This document shows positions 47,478 through 59,136 of a stretch of DNA of 64,000 nt, in pieces. Position 1 is the stretch's first letter. The number at the start of each line of letters is the position of its first letter. A program made the translations under genes and the position numbers. The notes beneath the pieces are model-generated. The model had not been told where the DNA came from, made no database searches, and was given only the letters and a program-made list of their open reading frames with translations. The DNA comes from Ulota crispa. Taxonomy: Eukaryota > Streptophyta > Bryopsida > Orthotrichales > Orthotrichaceae. The stretch is taken from NCBI GenBank assembly GCA_963920765.1, contig OY987248.1, positions 13,674,539-13,738,538 on the forward strand, read 5' to 3'.

Positions 47478-50096
47478 TTAAAAAATCGAGCCTGGTTGCG
47501 TTCTAACCTGTTGACAAGAGCAGATAGTTTGGCACTCGGCGTCACAAAGTTCTACAAATTGATCCTCTATCTGCCGTTCCACGAGCATTTTTGCAGCTAT
47601 GTACTTATTCAATGCAGCTTCTCTCTCGAGTTTGGCCTGCACGAGAGCCTTCTCTTTCTCCAACTCTGAGTTCCTGTCGCAAAGCCAGATATCAGTATAA
47701 TATGAGGTTTCCAAATCAAATGCATATAAAATAGGTCCAAGTGATAAAAAGCTAATGTGGAGTAAAAACCACTCTTAAGCACTGTTGCAAAAGCAACGAG
47801 ATGATCAGAAGGCACAAGTTTTGTTACATACGATGCAGGTCACAGGCTCAGCACTCGTAGCACAAGAAAGCCATTTATTCTATTTGGTGTCATCACCTAA
47901 ATTTAGGGAAATAAAAAAACTGTTTCTCAACCTACTGATATAGATTCTAGTATTAGCACGTTGAAAGGCTTCTGCAAAGCTTAGCTAGTAAACAACCACG
48001 TCTCCAAGTGAAAGCTTTAGCTTTCAATGGCTTGGTATAGAATGTGACATTAAGAAGAGTTACAGAGGATAAAGGACCCTGCACAGATAATGTTAACAAG
48101 GCATTTTTGCTCACTTCCTGAAACTCAAAATGCAGAAGGCTGAAATCAACTGCCGCTCAAATTATTCACCAAAACCAAGTAAGGGCCGCTTCACACTATG
48201 GCCAAAGGTCGAGAGGCCGTGGATTTTCACCAATTAGATTGCAAGAAACCAAGACTTTGGCCTCTCGATCCTTCACACTACATGTTGAAGTCTTAAGTCC
48301 CTCATCTTCATGACATCACTCATATATCCAAAACAACGGCCTCTCAAGAAAAGTTTGGGTCAAGCAAAAATGGAGACCCAAACTATGGTTGAGAGGCCGT
48401 CAATTTTTTCTCATAAAATAATCAAAAGCCAACAAGATCGTGGTCATTAGATTTAGAAGGTATAATAAATGTTATGACTTTGGACTTTGGATTAGGCCTT
48501 TGGAGGCTTCACACTATGGCCATTCAAGTTGAGAGGCCGTGTTCATTGCCAAGAGTTTGACCTTTGGACTTGACTTTTGAAAGTTTCACAATAAGGACGG
48601 TCAAAGGTGTCAAAAATAATATTTTATTGCCCATTTTCAGCACATTTCTTTGGCTTCTCAACAAAATTTGGTCACTCAATCTCACGGCCTCTTGACTTGG
48701 TCTGCCATAGTGTGAAGCGGCCCTAAGTATTCAGCTGATGCAGAAGCTAAAGCAGTCCTTGCACCCACTCTAAGAAACCAGAGGTTGTGAAAAATGATTT
48801 GGGAAGTACTTCTCTGACAAATGCCGGAGAAGCATAAGAATCTTCTCCATCTCGTCGTTGAGATTATCAAGCTGCAGATGCATCATCCCAGCATCATTCA
48901 ACTCAGGCAGGCACATTTCCAATCTGCCTGACATTGAAACATCAGCATCTGTTAGCAATACTGAAACCAGGCAATTGAAGAAAACACATCGTTACAAGAG
49001 TCAAATTTCAGGTTTTTGTAAAGCTAAATGGAAAGCTAACAGACCTTTTACGCAGCTTTTCGTTGACAGTCAACAGCTGGCGTTCATTCCCAACATGAAT
49101 GTCCAATTCAAACTCCAAAGATTCCACCTTCTTGGTCAACTCCGCAGGATTGACTGCAGGAAAGGTCATCACGCCCACATTCTTCACCCTCCCCTCGGCA
49201 GGGGAAGTGGCTGGCCTTCGTGGAGCAGGTGCACTGCCTCCTCCAATTCTCGGTGGAGAGCTCGGAGGCCAATTGCATTTAATAGTGGAATTCCACTTGG
49301 CCTTGGCCGGTCCTTTTGGAGGCGATAATTGGTTGCCAGGACGTGGAGTAGCAATGCGGGTCACATGCGGGTAAACCTGGTTTTTGGCACTTGCAGGAGG
49401 AGACTCTGGAGCCCGAGTAACTGACGGAGGTGCACTTATTTCATGAACACAATGCTCAACTGGTGCTGCTGGTGCTAGTGCTGGTGCTGCTGCCCCACCC
49501 CGGAGTTGCGTCGTGTGGCGCTCACAATATACCACCTGGGCCAGGTTGCTCCCCACTTGCATCTCCGGCATGCTAAGCGCTGTCTGGCATGATTCGTTTG
49601 CCAGTCTCGCCCTCTCCTCCTCCTCCGACTCTGCATCACTCCCGTAGTCTACAAAACACATCACGGATGTTACCGTCTCCTATACCGGCCCCTGTTACCT
49701 ATTACAACTCATCTGTTCACACACTTGCAACCTCCCATTTTGATACAGCATGAAGAAGTCACAAATCAATGATAAAAACTTGGTCTCAAACAGATTATAA
49801 TCCTGTACCCCAAAGATATCTCCACAGCTCTGTACATCTCCCAGAAATCCTACCCAAACTGTGACTTCAAGGCCTTGATCTGTCGAGGCACTTTGTCTGC
49901 AATGAATTATGCTTGAAAAGATCTAGGATACACGTAAATAGTCACCCTGTTTATCATCTAACCTGTCGCAGAAAACTTGTGTACAGAATTGCTAAGAATG
50001 GCGGAGATTGAAAACTATAGCTTAATTAAATGAAATCAAGAGTGTATGGAGAGTTGAGGGCTTACCATGGCAGCACATTTTGGGTGGTCTGGTCAT
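47478..50096 (-). CDS. Coiled-coil protein of unknown function
   Basis: Family not recognised. Model from splice sites and phase: 50096..50066 (ATG..CCATG, donor GTAAGC), 49648..49052 (donor GTAAAAG), 48960..48810 (donor GTACTT), 47673..47478, ending at TAA; 975 bases, 324 aa. The N-terminus is MTRPPKMCCHDYGSDAESEEEE. A low-complexity Ala/Pro region and a basic Pro-rich region follow. From about residue 185 the protein is heptad-like (ELTKKVESLEFEL, then LDNLNDEMEKILMLLRHL, then SELEKEKALVQAKLEREA), typical of a coiled coil. The third join is the weakest: without it the frame runs to a TAG at 48770 (272 aa). The last exon may instead splice at GTTAGA (47507) to an exon I cannot find. A 543-base MITE lies in the third intron. 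Confidence 0.6.
48182..48724. mobile_element. MITE, 543 bp, with AGGGCCGCTTCACAC ends
   Basis: The ends are inverted: AGGGCCGCTTCACACTATGG..GAGAGGCCGTG and, from the right reversed, AGGGCCGCTTCACACTATGG..AAGAGGCCGTG. The direct repeat AAGTA flanks it (48177..48181 and 48725..48729). A further copy of the end motif (CTTCACACTATGGCCATTC..GAGAGGCCGTG) lies inside near 48510, so the element contains duplicated subterminal segments. In the third intron of the coiled-coil gene. Confidence 0.85.
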
Positions 50097-51568
50097 CAGC
50101 TTGGGCTGGTCTTGTGAAACGAATTGGTTCACACCACTCTCGAGGGCCGCCATGGACCTTCATTAGCACCCCGAATTCGATATCCTCCGGTGTCTACTCA
50201 TAGGGCTGGACGTAAAGAGCTGCTCAAACATTGCCACCACTTCTTCGTGTCCTCCGCATCTGTGCCAAGCAAATCTTTCCGAAGGTTGTTGCTCCCATCC
50301 ATTATCGACAACGTGCTAATGACCAGGATTTACAGAAACTCACAATTGCATAACAGACTCTGAGATGAGTCCTTACTTTGCTAGGCAGGACAAACCTGTG
50401 CATAATAGCAAGAAATTTGTTCTACGGAGGAGGCAACGCGAGAGAGTAAAGAGCGTCGAGGAAGTGACGGTCTGCAATATTCAGAATCAGCCACTTGGTA
50501 ATTAGGTGTCAAAGCGTTCAGAAAGTTGCAGGGTAATATTCAAAATGTGCTGAACCTGAAACACCAAACTACTTTACTTGTGCACCTTCTCAACTTCCTA
50601 CAGCAAATGATATTTGTCATAACTGTAGCCCTAAAATGTGACAGATTGAGGGCCTGTATGTCAATAGAACTTTTTGGATCTGAAGAGGTGATTTGAAGAG
50701 TAAGAAATGCCTGTTCAGGTGTGTCTATTTTGACACCAACAGCCAACAGGTTAGGTTCACTCACCGCTTCTACGTCGGTAAAACGAACACCATTAGCACA
50801 TAACAGTAAATTTACTGCGTGAATATTCAGCTGAGGAAAATCCCAATGAAACAGGCTAAGAGGAGGCTTTTCACAATACCTACTTCAAGCCTATTTTTTA
50901 AGGTCAACGATTGGAATACCTAGGTAATTCCATCACAGTTGCTTCTATCCCTCACAAAACTGGCAACAATGTCATGATGACCTTTTCTAGTACAATTTTG
51001 AGGCACATATGTCTGCTTCGTCTAAGGATTCTTTCAATCTCAGATACTAGGTATAGAAAAATCACCATAACTCAACCCTACTCACACCCTATAGAAGGTT
51101 CATAGAGGTCAAGAAGGGTAATGGCATGAGAAGTGCCTGAAGGAGAGAGCCTAAAGGACATTCCTCGACAAGACCCTCTTTCCTGATCTAAAAGCCCCAA
51201 AGTCTACAAATGACTTAACTGGACATAAACAATGTTCACCTCAGTCAAACCATTACCACGCAAAAAAGCAACGCCAAGTAGACTTCAGCAGCCATGACTA
51301 AATGTTTAATGAGCACATCCACAAGATTGACGCGAACATTATTTGCAGCTAAAATGTCTGTAAATTTCAGATAACACAGAGACCAAGATTTTCTGGTCAA
51401 TGATAGTAATGATTAGGTTGGTAGAACAGGGCTTTAATCTCAATAGACGATCACCAAAATTACTCGAATGTTTCTAAAAAATTGTCACAGAATATCACCT
51501 GCCCTACATGTGATTAATGACTACACACTAATTTCCAAAAGCGGAAGACTCAATGGGTGATAGAATAA
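50097..51568. other. Between the coiled-coil gene and DGAT2, no assigned gene
   Basis: This stretch must hold the 3' UTR of DGAT2 and the promoter of the downstream coiled-coil gene. A minus-strand open piece at 50540..50764 (EPNLLAVGVKIDTPEQAFLTLQ) looks more protein-like than chance, but I recognise no family and find no clear partner exons. Confidence 0.4.
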
Positions 51569-54561
51569 CTAGAATACATGCAAAGCAATACCACTAAATC
51601 CCGCTGCAGTTTTGTGTTTTTCATATAAGTCCTTTAAAGCCTCAATGTACTGGTTGAGGACCGCAGCCACCTGCACAAGGGATCACCAAGATTAACATGG
51701 GTTCTGTAACTAGCACTGCATCGATATGAGTTGTAGACTAGCCCAGAAATATAAAAGAATAACACTTGGATGTAAGTTACCTCTTCACGAGTTGCATTTT
51801 TGTTTTTCGTAATTTCAATTGGCTTTCCAATAACATAAGTCATAGGTGATCGAACCGGTATTGGTAACCTACATCAAACCACAAGGCTCAGTCATTGTCC
51901 AGCATTATCCTGATTTATTTCGCGGGCACTCAGAAAGTGTAAATTATGCTTTTGGGCGTCGTATCAAATACCTTATGTTGTTAACAAGAGCCCTACGACA
52001 ATAGTTAAGAAAAGTAATGATGAAGAAATGCTTATGCAAATATGGAAAGTGGTTGTATTCATACCCAAATCTACCCCAAAATACAAGAGGCGTGAAGCCA
52101 ATGGCTCGGGACAGTTGACTGTACCACTCTCCTGTGGGCTTCCACCACCTAAAGCAGTTTGTCTGGACAACAAACATATAGTTAATGACTTACGACTACC
52201 ATATCCATTTCATTCAGTCTTTGCCTGCCACTACTATCCACCTCATAAAAATTCTAGAAGGCACTCTTTCGAAACAGCTGCAGATAAAAAGAGAACCGAT
52301 AAATCAGCAATTAGGACGACAAACTAACAAGATTAATATTGCGCCGGTCGATCTAATATTTGTGAGGTTTCTCTTAGAAAAATGATAAATATGTAACAGC
52401 GGGAAGAAACAGGGTAACAAAGCACACACCTGACCAAAGCAGAAGGTAGGTACAATAGGTGAGCCAGCTTCTATGGCGACCTTGACGAATCCAAACCTTT
52501 TCTTTAAATATACCACCTGACAAAACACATAAGATCACATCAGCACGAGTTCCTTGCAAACACGTAGCGATCTCCTGCTGGATAAAGAAGTACCATGTTT
52601 TTGTCACTTACTGGGCAGAAAAGAAAAAGAGAAATAGCTTTTCCAGTTGAAAAAAGAGAGAATGCATGTAAAAAACACTCGTTCTCTAATTGTAAACTCA
52701 ATGGGGCCCTGTTGTAGTGGCCTACTTTAAAACTTCACTTAGATGGCTTATAGAGACCGTCCAAGTCTTAGAAACAGCTTATTCTGTTCTCAACAACTTC
52801 TTAAACCCAAAAAAGACCAAGATTTCATGGTTCCAATTCCATTCATCATATTGTGAAAGGTATAATTCAGATGGACCAAAGTTAATATCACCAGAATCAG
52901 TGGAGAGCATTGCATGCAAAAATCACAAAATTGGACCAAGGAAAGTTCTCATATGATAAACTGCTACAAATATGATAGCCAGTTTGGGCCTCATAGGTTC
53001 ATTTAGGGTTTAGTGATTCCTACTCCTCGCATCTCACTCTTCATATCATGATTGGATTTTGAGACAGCCCTTGCTCACCACTACCTGGACGTGCTCAGGA
53101 AAAGTGTATTTTATTACAGAAGCTGACAAAAAGACGTGAGGGAGTTCGAAGGTAGCATCACAAACCTCACGGCCACGCTCCATGTACAGGCACTCTTGAA
53201 CCCCGCCTGGAATAATCACAACACTCGTCCCTCTTTGAAGATGTTGTACAAAAAGCTCCCTGGTGACAGGCACAATTCCCAGCCACGACCACACGTGTCG
53301 CAACACTGGTGTCCAGAATATCTGCCATTTCACCACATCCGTGTATAACTAAACTCAACTTTCATCACAAAGCGTTAAGACTTTAGACTAATATATACAT
53401 GAGAAGCTTTTAATCATTTGATTTCAACTAATGAGATGAAAGTTTTGCTTATATTGTAATTAATCTATTTAAAAAAGTAGTAAATCAATTTCTTTAAAAA
53501 AAAACTAAGAATGAGGGAGATACTCACTGCTGATGTTGCAAGAGCACGTAAATTGGTGACAGGAAGGGCACCGCTTTGTGGAGTGAAAACAATGATGCCA
53601 ATTGGCAGCAAAGAATGTGGCTCCGCTGCAAACACTACCCCACTCCACCACCAACACCACAATCAATGCAAAAACAAAAAGAAAGACGTCTGAAATGCCG
53701 ACCTTCATAAACCCTTCCTTCAAAAACAACAGGACCGTTGACATGCTCACTGATTTTGAACCAAAATTTTTAACAATAAAAAGCAAGTATTATCCCTCAC
53801 CGTAAGATCTCTTCAGATCAAAGGCATTCTCATCCTCCAACACTACTTTGATAGGGAAGTACGCCACTGCATATTTGCTTATGAATCTCGCCACTGCGCT
53901 CCCAAACGCACCATTGTACCGAATGGGGATGAATATGAGCGCCACCCAAAGAGCCAGCAATCTGCCCAGCACATCAATCCCTCCACCAAAGTTAGTAACA
54001 CACAACACAATACTATTCGCAACAAAGTCTTTCGTCCAAAAAATCCTATACTTCTCTTTGTAGCTCAGATTTCGTAGATATCATAAAATTCTTGATAAGG
54101 GCTGCAAACACCTTGGGCAGAAATGCTATTTTAGAGAAGAATTATGGTGTTCTCTGATTCTATGGTATCTTCAATCCTTGGCAACAGAATCTCTCACATC
54201 GTCAGATCAAAAATGAAAGCTGTGGACTGAGCTAAGTATTGCAAGCAACAGAATTCCTGCTAAGAGGGACAGTCCACACTGCTGTAGAATGTTATGACCA
54301 CACAAAAAAATATCTCGACCTAGTTTTGGAAGTGAATGAAAAGCATGAAAAAGAGAGAGATTACGTGAGAGCCCATGGACTGTGCAGATTCCAGAAGCAA
54401 AGCACGGCGACGAAAAAGTTGAGATGGAAGACTCCCAGCCACAACGACAGTGCTAGAAACGTCAACACATTTGTCTTCACGCCCTTCTTCACATCGCCTT
54501 CCGCCATAGCTGCGGTCTTCTCGACCACCGAGCTCCTGTCTCCACCACCCAGCGTTCTCAT
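51569..54561 (-). CDS. DGAT2: Diacylglycerol O-acyltransferase 2 (DGAT2)
   Basis: ER membrane enzyme that joins an acyl-CoA to diacylglycerol, making triacylglycerol. Exons (- strand): 54561..54365, 53961..53801, 53634..53528, 53321..53166, 52516..52430, 52162..52065, 51868..51781, 51670..51569. All are GT..AG and in phase, giving 996 bases, 331 aa, the usual plant DGAT2 length. Two hydrophobic segments near the N-terminus ([17 protein letters not shown] and [13 protein letters not shown]); [14 protein letters not shown]; the plant form of the active-site block, EPHS, at 124..127 (HPHG in animals); [15 protein letters not shown] at 193..198; the [17 protein letters not shown] signature at 214..236; [13 protein letters not shown] at 282..290. 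An upstream ATG is not needed: the start at 54561 gives a normal N-terminus. Apparently intact. Only the start and exact 3' UTR are uncertain. Confidence 0.95.
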
Positions 54562-55115
54562 CTTTTACTTCAATTCGAGTGACATTCGCATTCTGAGTTC
54601 AGCAATGTCCAACAAAAAAAAACACAGTACTCAACTAATCCACACCCAATTGGCACTTCAATCAATCTGATAACGTAAATTTTTCAGCTTGCAATCAATG
54701 CAGATAGACTGATGGCTACTGTAAGCTTTTACTTCAGGTGACGGAGATAATTGGTGGGACACTTCCTATTGGAAAAGAACTGAGTGAACTACAGAGAAAG
54801 GAAGCGAGGTGATAAAATTAGGGTTTTTATAATTGAATCTTACTATTTTTAAAAAGAAAAATGGGTTTGCAGAGTTGGCACTTTTTGTCCTTTTTCTGTG
54901 CGACGACGATGACAAGGGCGGATTTGACATCCACCTTCTCCAAACTTAAGTTCAGTACTTTTCTCGTTTTCACCTTTGCGTCGGCTGCCTCGGTTTCGTC
55001 GTCATCATCTCCACCATCCAGCATTTCTCTTACAAGAACTACTACTACTCTTGGTCGCTGTCTCTTGGACATCCTGGTTACGTTTGTTGCAGCTTTTTGA
55101 TTCTTCTCAAGCAAG
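54562..55115. promoter_or_regulatory. Divergent intergenic region, possible bidirectional promoter
   Basis: Only 554 bases separate the start codons of DGAT2 (leftward) and the plastid protein gene (rightward), and both 5' UTRs must lie here. The middle (54690..54860) is AT-rich. No TATA box pair is convincing. Open frames on both strands (54827..55114, 54861..55100) are probably shadows of UTR sequence. Confidence 0.5.
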
Positions 55116-57841
55116 ATGGCTTCCTGTACCGCTGCTTCATCGGCTTCCGCATTGGTTGCTGCTCCCGCACTGCCTCTGCTTTCAGGTTCAACTTCAATCT
55201 CTCTCTCTCTTTCTCTTGTTCAACGTTTCAAGCACTTGATGAGTCTTGCACTGGCGATGAAAACGAGGTAAAACATGAAGTTTTTTTTTCGTCTTGGTAT
55301 CTCCGCTGGGATTTAGCGTAGTGCACACAACAGGGTAGCGCTTTCACACGCTCCGGCGTCTTCGCCTATACGTATTAAGTTTCTCCCGATTGCATTCAAG
55401 CAATTGGAATCAAAGGATTGCGCCTAAACCCTGCATTGGTATCTCCGTCCCTTTGATCCTACGCCGGATTCCATGCCCACATTGACTCGCTATTGAAACC
55501 GTGTACTAGGCTCTTGAAAACTGTTGTATCATGCATGAGCTTTCGATCGGTATCGTTTCATTGAGATTTTTTTAAGCTCTTCTTTATCTCTTAATCCGAT
55601 CTAATGAGCTTCAAACCTTGAAAACTCGTAGGGTTTTTTTTGTACTCTGTTTTTCGAAATTTCTGTGTTTGGGGTCGAGAGAATTTGCCACCAGGACTCA
55701 AAAACCAGGAAGAAGGAAGACAAGAATCTTTAACATACTTGTATAGAAAATCCAGGCACATGCTCGCAGAGTTCTAAATATTTTGGGAAGGTTATGTATA
55801 AAAGATACGATGTGTGAATTTTTGCTTGTGATGAGCAGCAGGTTCTTCCTCTTCGGATTCTCAGAAGTCGTCCTTGCGGTTTACACAGCCGCGGACTTGG
55901 TCATCTCAAATCTCTGGTCGCCGAGCTCTTGTTTCTGCCGAGTACAGGTGTGTGCTCCTTGGAATCACCGCCTAATTGGATTTAACTAAGCTTCTCTGTT
56001 TCAAGCATTTTTTTTACTTTATGAGTTTCTAGAATGCAAGTGTGTAATGAAAAAATGGACTGAGTGAGTGCCTGGTGATCATTCTGGTGCAGACGAGGAG
56101 GTGGTGGTGACTTTGTGGCTGGTTTTGTTCTTGGTGGGGTGGTCTTCGGTGCCTTAGGCTATGTGCTTGCTCCCCAGGTATGTTTCTCTATGTCTGTGCA
56201 TATAAACTAACAGTGAAAATTATTTCTTAAACAATGATATTTTGTTCTTTTAGATTCAGTTTTCTATTTTGAGCTCCTTGAGAAGTGAGTATCGCTTTTT
56301 GTTGAGTTTGCGAACGATTATGATGCGTTGGTTTTAATGTTCAGCTGTTTGTGTCTGGTTTACTTCGATTTTTCCAAGTTTGTTAGTCGTGAGTGTAACA
56401 ATGGGATATCAAGGTTTTGAAAGTGGATTCTTTTGTCATGTTTATAAATCTTACCAAACTAGTGATAGCGGGTATCAAAAGCTGTTGTCTGGTAAAGCTA
56501 TACTTCCTGCTGGACATTGTTGGTGATGATTTGCGTCTCGGGATTTATGACCAGTTCTTAAGCGGTCACCACTTACTTTTAGAGAATATTTTTAAACTTC
56601 GTAATAATATAGATCCGTACATAACACATGATTTCAAACAACTCACTTGAGTGACCTTTATAACACATGATTTCAAACAACTCACTTGAGTGACCTTTAT
56701 GTCGATCCTTAGGAGAGGGGCACATGACGTGATATTTGTTTTATGGTGATTTGATTGTCAGATCACCAAGACGTTGGAACGGGCACAAACCGACAAGGAA
56801 GATGAATTATCATCAAAGTTGGACGACGATGATAGCCTTGAGGTAAAAGAGCTCCCTTTTGCTACAAACTTTTCTTTGAACACGAGGTGCAATGTTTGCG
56901 AGTGAGTTCAATCTGGTGTTCTCTAGCAGTAAGGATTAGTCTTTCAAAGCAACAAACTTGAGCCAACAATGACTATACATAAAAACAAGGGAAAATTTGA
57001 TGAATACTCTTGAGGTTTGCGGTATATGTATAGATGCCCTTCGTTTTTTAGAAATTGCACTAATACCCTTGGACCATAATTTTCGAGCGTTTGTGCACAC
57101 ATTGCTTTTTTCCTATTCTGTTGCATTCCTTGCTTCTCAACATTTATCATGAAGGAAGTGGCGTGCACAACAAAACAAATGCTTGAAAATTATGGTTCAA
57201 GGATATTTGTGCAATTTCTGAAAACCCAGGGGCATCTATACAAATATCAAATACTTCAGGGGTATCCATCAAATTTTCCGTAAAAACAAACACCTTTTTG
57301 TATTTGTTGTATCTCATAATTTTGTTCATTGTCAAACTTTACACTAGTCCGAGTAACAAGGACGAACATCAAGAGATGATGCTTACATACTACAACATGC
57401 TAAAAGTATTTGAGATAACAAGGTTTCAAGCTCTACTCTTTTGAGACGAATTGAAAACTTGCTACTGCAAATGTGTCACAACTGCAATGGATCGTTTCAT
57501 CGAAAGCTTTGTTATTGCTTTTTGACTTGTGCAATCTCGAATGGCTCTACATCACCTTGAAAAACTCTAACCTTCACACACATTTATGAAACCTGGTGAG
57601 GACGAATCCTAGTATATGTAATTGTTGAATAACTCTGGAGCCTGTTCTGTTTGTTTCTTTTTTTTTTGGTTTTCTCGTTTCTAGAATCTACTGATGAGAG
57701 TCATATTCCACGCAGACAACACGAAGAAACCTGAATGAGCGCATCGCACAGTTGAGTGCACAAATCGATGACGTGTCAGCACAGGTGAAGAACGATGGCT
57801 TCGCTAATATTAACAGTACTGTGGAGCTGGGGTCGGCGTGA
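55116..57841 (+). CDS. Plastid inner-membrane protein, At1g42960-like
   Basis: A small plastid protein of unknown biochemical role; its Arabidopsis relative has been placed in the inner envelope membrane. Exons: 55116..55185, 55839..55947, 56093..56177, 56762..56842, 57716..57841. GT..AG and phase agree; 471 bases, 156 aa. Residues 1 to about 55 form a typical transit peptide (MASCTAASSASALVAAPALP, then Ser-rich, then GRRALVSAEYRR). A single membrane segment follows at 66..87 (DFVAGFVLGGVVFGALGYVL) with APQITK just after it. The rest is charged and helical (NLNERIAQLSAQIDDVSAQV), ending GSA. A different first donor (55267, GTAAAA) gives a wrong frame downstream. The large fourth intron carries a MULE-type MITE. 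Confidence 0.82.
56622..56699. repeat. 39-bp tandem duplication in an intron
   Basis: Two identical 39-base units beginning TAACACATGATTTCAAACAA at 56622 and 56661. Perfect identity points to a very recent duplication. In the third intron of the plastid protein gene. Confidence 0.95.
56989..57280. mobile_element. Mutator-type MITE, 292 bp, 9-bp TSD
   Basis: The inverted ends are GGGAAAATTTGATGAATACT and, reversed from the right, CGGAAAATTTGATGGATACC; pairing continues far inward, as in a hairpin. TAAAAACAA is repeated exactly at 56980..56988 and 57281..57289. A 9-base duplication is the hallmark of Mutator-like elements. Relatives are at 58264 and 63601. Lies in the fourth intron of the plastid protein gene. 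Confidence 0.9.
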
Positions 57842-58263
57842 GTTCCATTGCAACGTTCCACTTGTCGGTAGTCACCAGAATGTATACCTCTGAGCTGCCT
57901 GTAGTAGTAGTAGTAGTTGAGTGGGGGGTTTGGTCCATGAAACGTTTGAACATTCGCTTTTTTTACTTTCGCTACGACTCTGATTAGAGAATTCGGCGAA
58001 TCTTTGTACACTTGCCATTGAGGTGTCAGTTATTGAACTTGCTTTTGTTTTGCCTCTTCTGGTAATACTAATACCAGTGTTGCCCTCCCTTTTTTCTTTC
58101 CTTTTTTTTGGTTGAGTTTTTTTACTATTGCCATGTTAAGAGTTGAAAGATACTCTGTTTTGAAAATTTGTGACTGCGAAATGCACTGCTTCCAAGACAG
58201 TGGAATAGGATTTGTAATAGGTACCAAGATGCGCTATGAGGAGCAAGTGGTTTCAAAAGAAAC

Positions 58264-58465
58264 GAAAAATTTGATGGATACCCCTGAAGTTGGCAATGTT
58301 TGTGTAGATGCTCTTGTTTTTTTTTTTAAATTGCACAAATACTCTTGGACCATAATTTCAGGCATTTTTTTTGTTGTGCACGCCACTTCCTTCTCCCTTT
58401 ATGTGCATGTTGCTTTTTTCTTATGTGCATGTTGCTTTTTTCTTGTTTTGTTGTAATCCTTGTTT
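58264..58465. mobile_element. Truncated Mutator-type MITE
   Basis: Begins GAAAAATTTGATGGATACCC and continues like the left arm of 56989..57280 (CAAATACTCTTGGACCATAA, TTGTGCACGCC). TTATGTGCATGTTGCTTTTTT is doubled near 58400. The right arm is missing. Confidence 0.6.
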
Positions 58466-59064
58466 CAAAGCATCCACACCCTTGCATGCTAAACAAGCTC
58501 TCAATATCACTTGTTGTGGCCGCTCAAGCTTGGCGTGCCTCACAGATGTGCCAATGCCGTATGCAAGCCAATGCTTGCTCAATTGCATTTGACTCAATTG
58601 CAATTGGAAAAGTCAAACATCAAGGGCTTGTGTATATTTGTTAGCACGCCCAAATTCAGGAAGTTTTAGTTAGTTTCTTCATTAGTAATTGGATAAAAGT
58701 GCCAATAGGTCGTGCTATGCAAGCGTATATTAAAAATGCAGGTGGATTTGCTTTAATGAACAAGCGGAGGGTTTCAACTTAGTCAGAATAGATACAATTT
58801 AGGGTTGCAATGGGGCTTGCTAGAGTGGAGGAGGGGCAAACAAGTTGCAGGGGATTTAACATTGCATATGAGCGCCAGCCGTCAAGTGACGGTACTTTGA
58901 GCTTCGTTTTTTAACCCATTGTGATGCATTCCATATTTGTGGAGCTTGATTGCCTTTTAAATTTTCCATCTTGATGAGGTTGTATTGGTCTCTGAAATCG
59001 ATGCGAGTTGGCTTGAATTTGATTGGCAACAAGCGCATATTTTAAGCTACTTTATTGGGAGATT

Positions 59065-59136
59065 GAACGCAATGTGAATCTCAAATTTGAACGCAATGTG
59101 AATCTCAAATTTGAGCGCAATGTGACTTTCAAAATT
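59065..59136. repeat. 24-bp tandem repeat, 3 copies
   Basis: GAACGCAATGTGAATCTCAA recurs at 59065, 59089 and 59113, with the third copy slightly changed. The 24-base period keeps one frame open, but there is no other sign of coding. Confidence 0.85.

Noticed and set aside
49099-49374. + strand frame over the coiled-coil gene
   Set aside because: Antisense shadow of the 49648..49052 exon.
55186-55267. Longer first exon of the plastid protein gene (donor at 55268)
   Set aside because: It is out of phase with the exon encoding SGRRALVSAEYRR; the donor at 55186 restores a continuous transit peptide.
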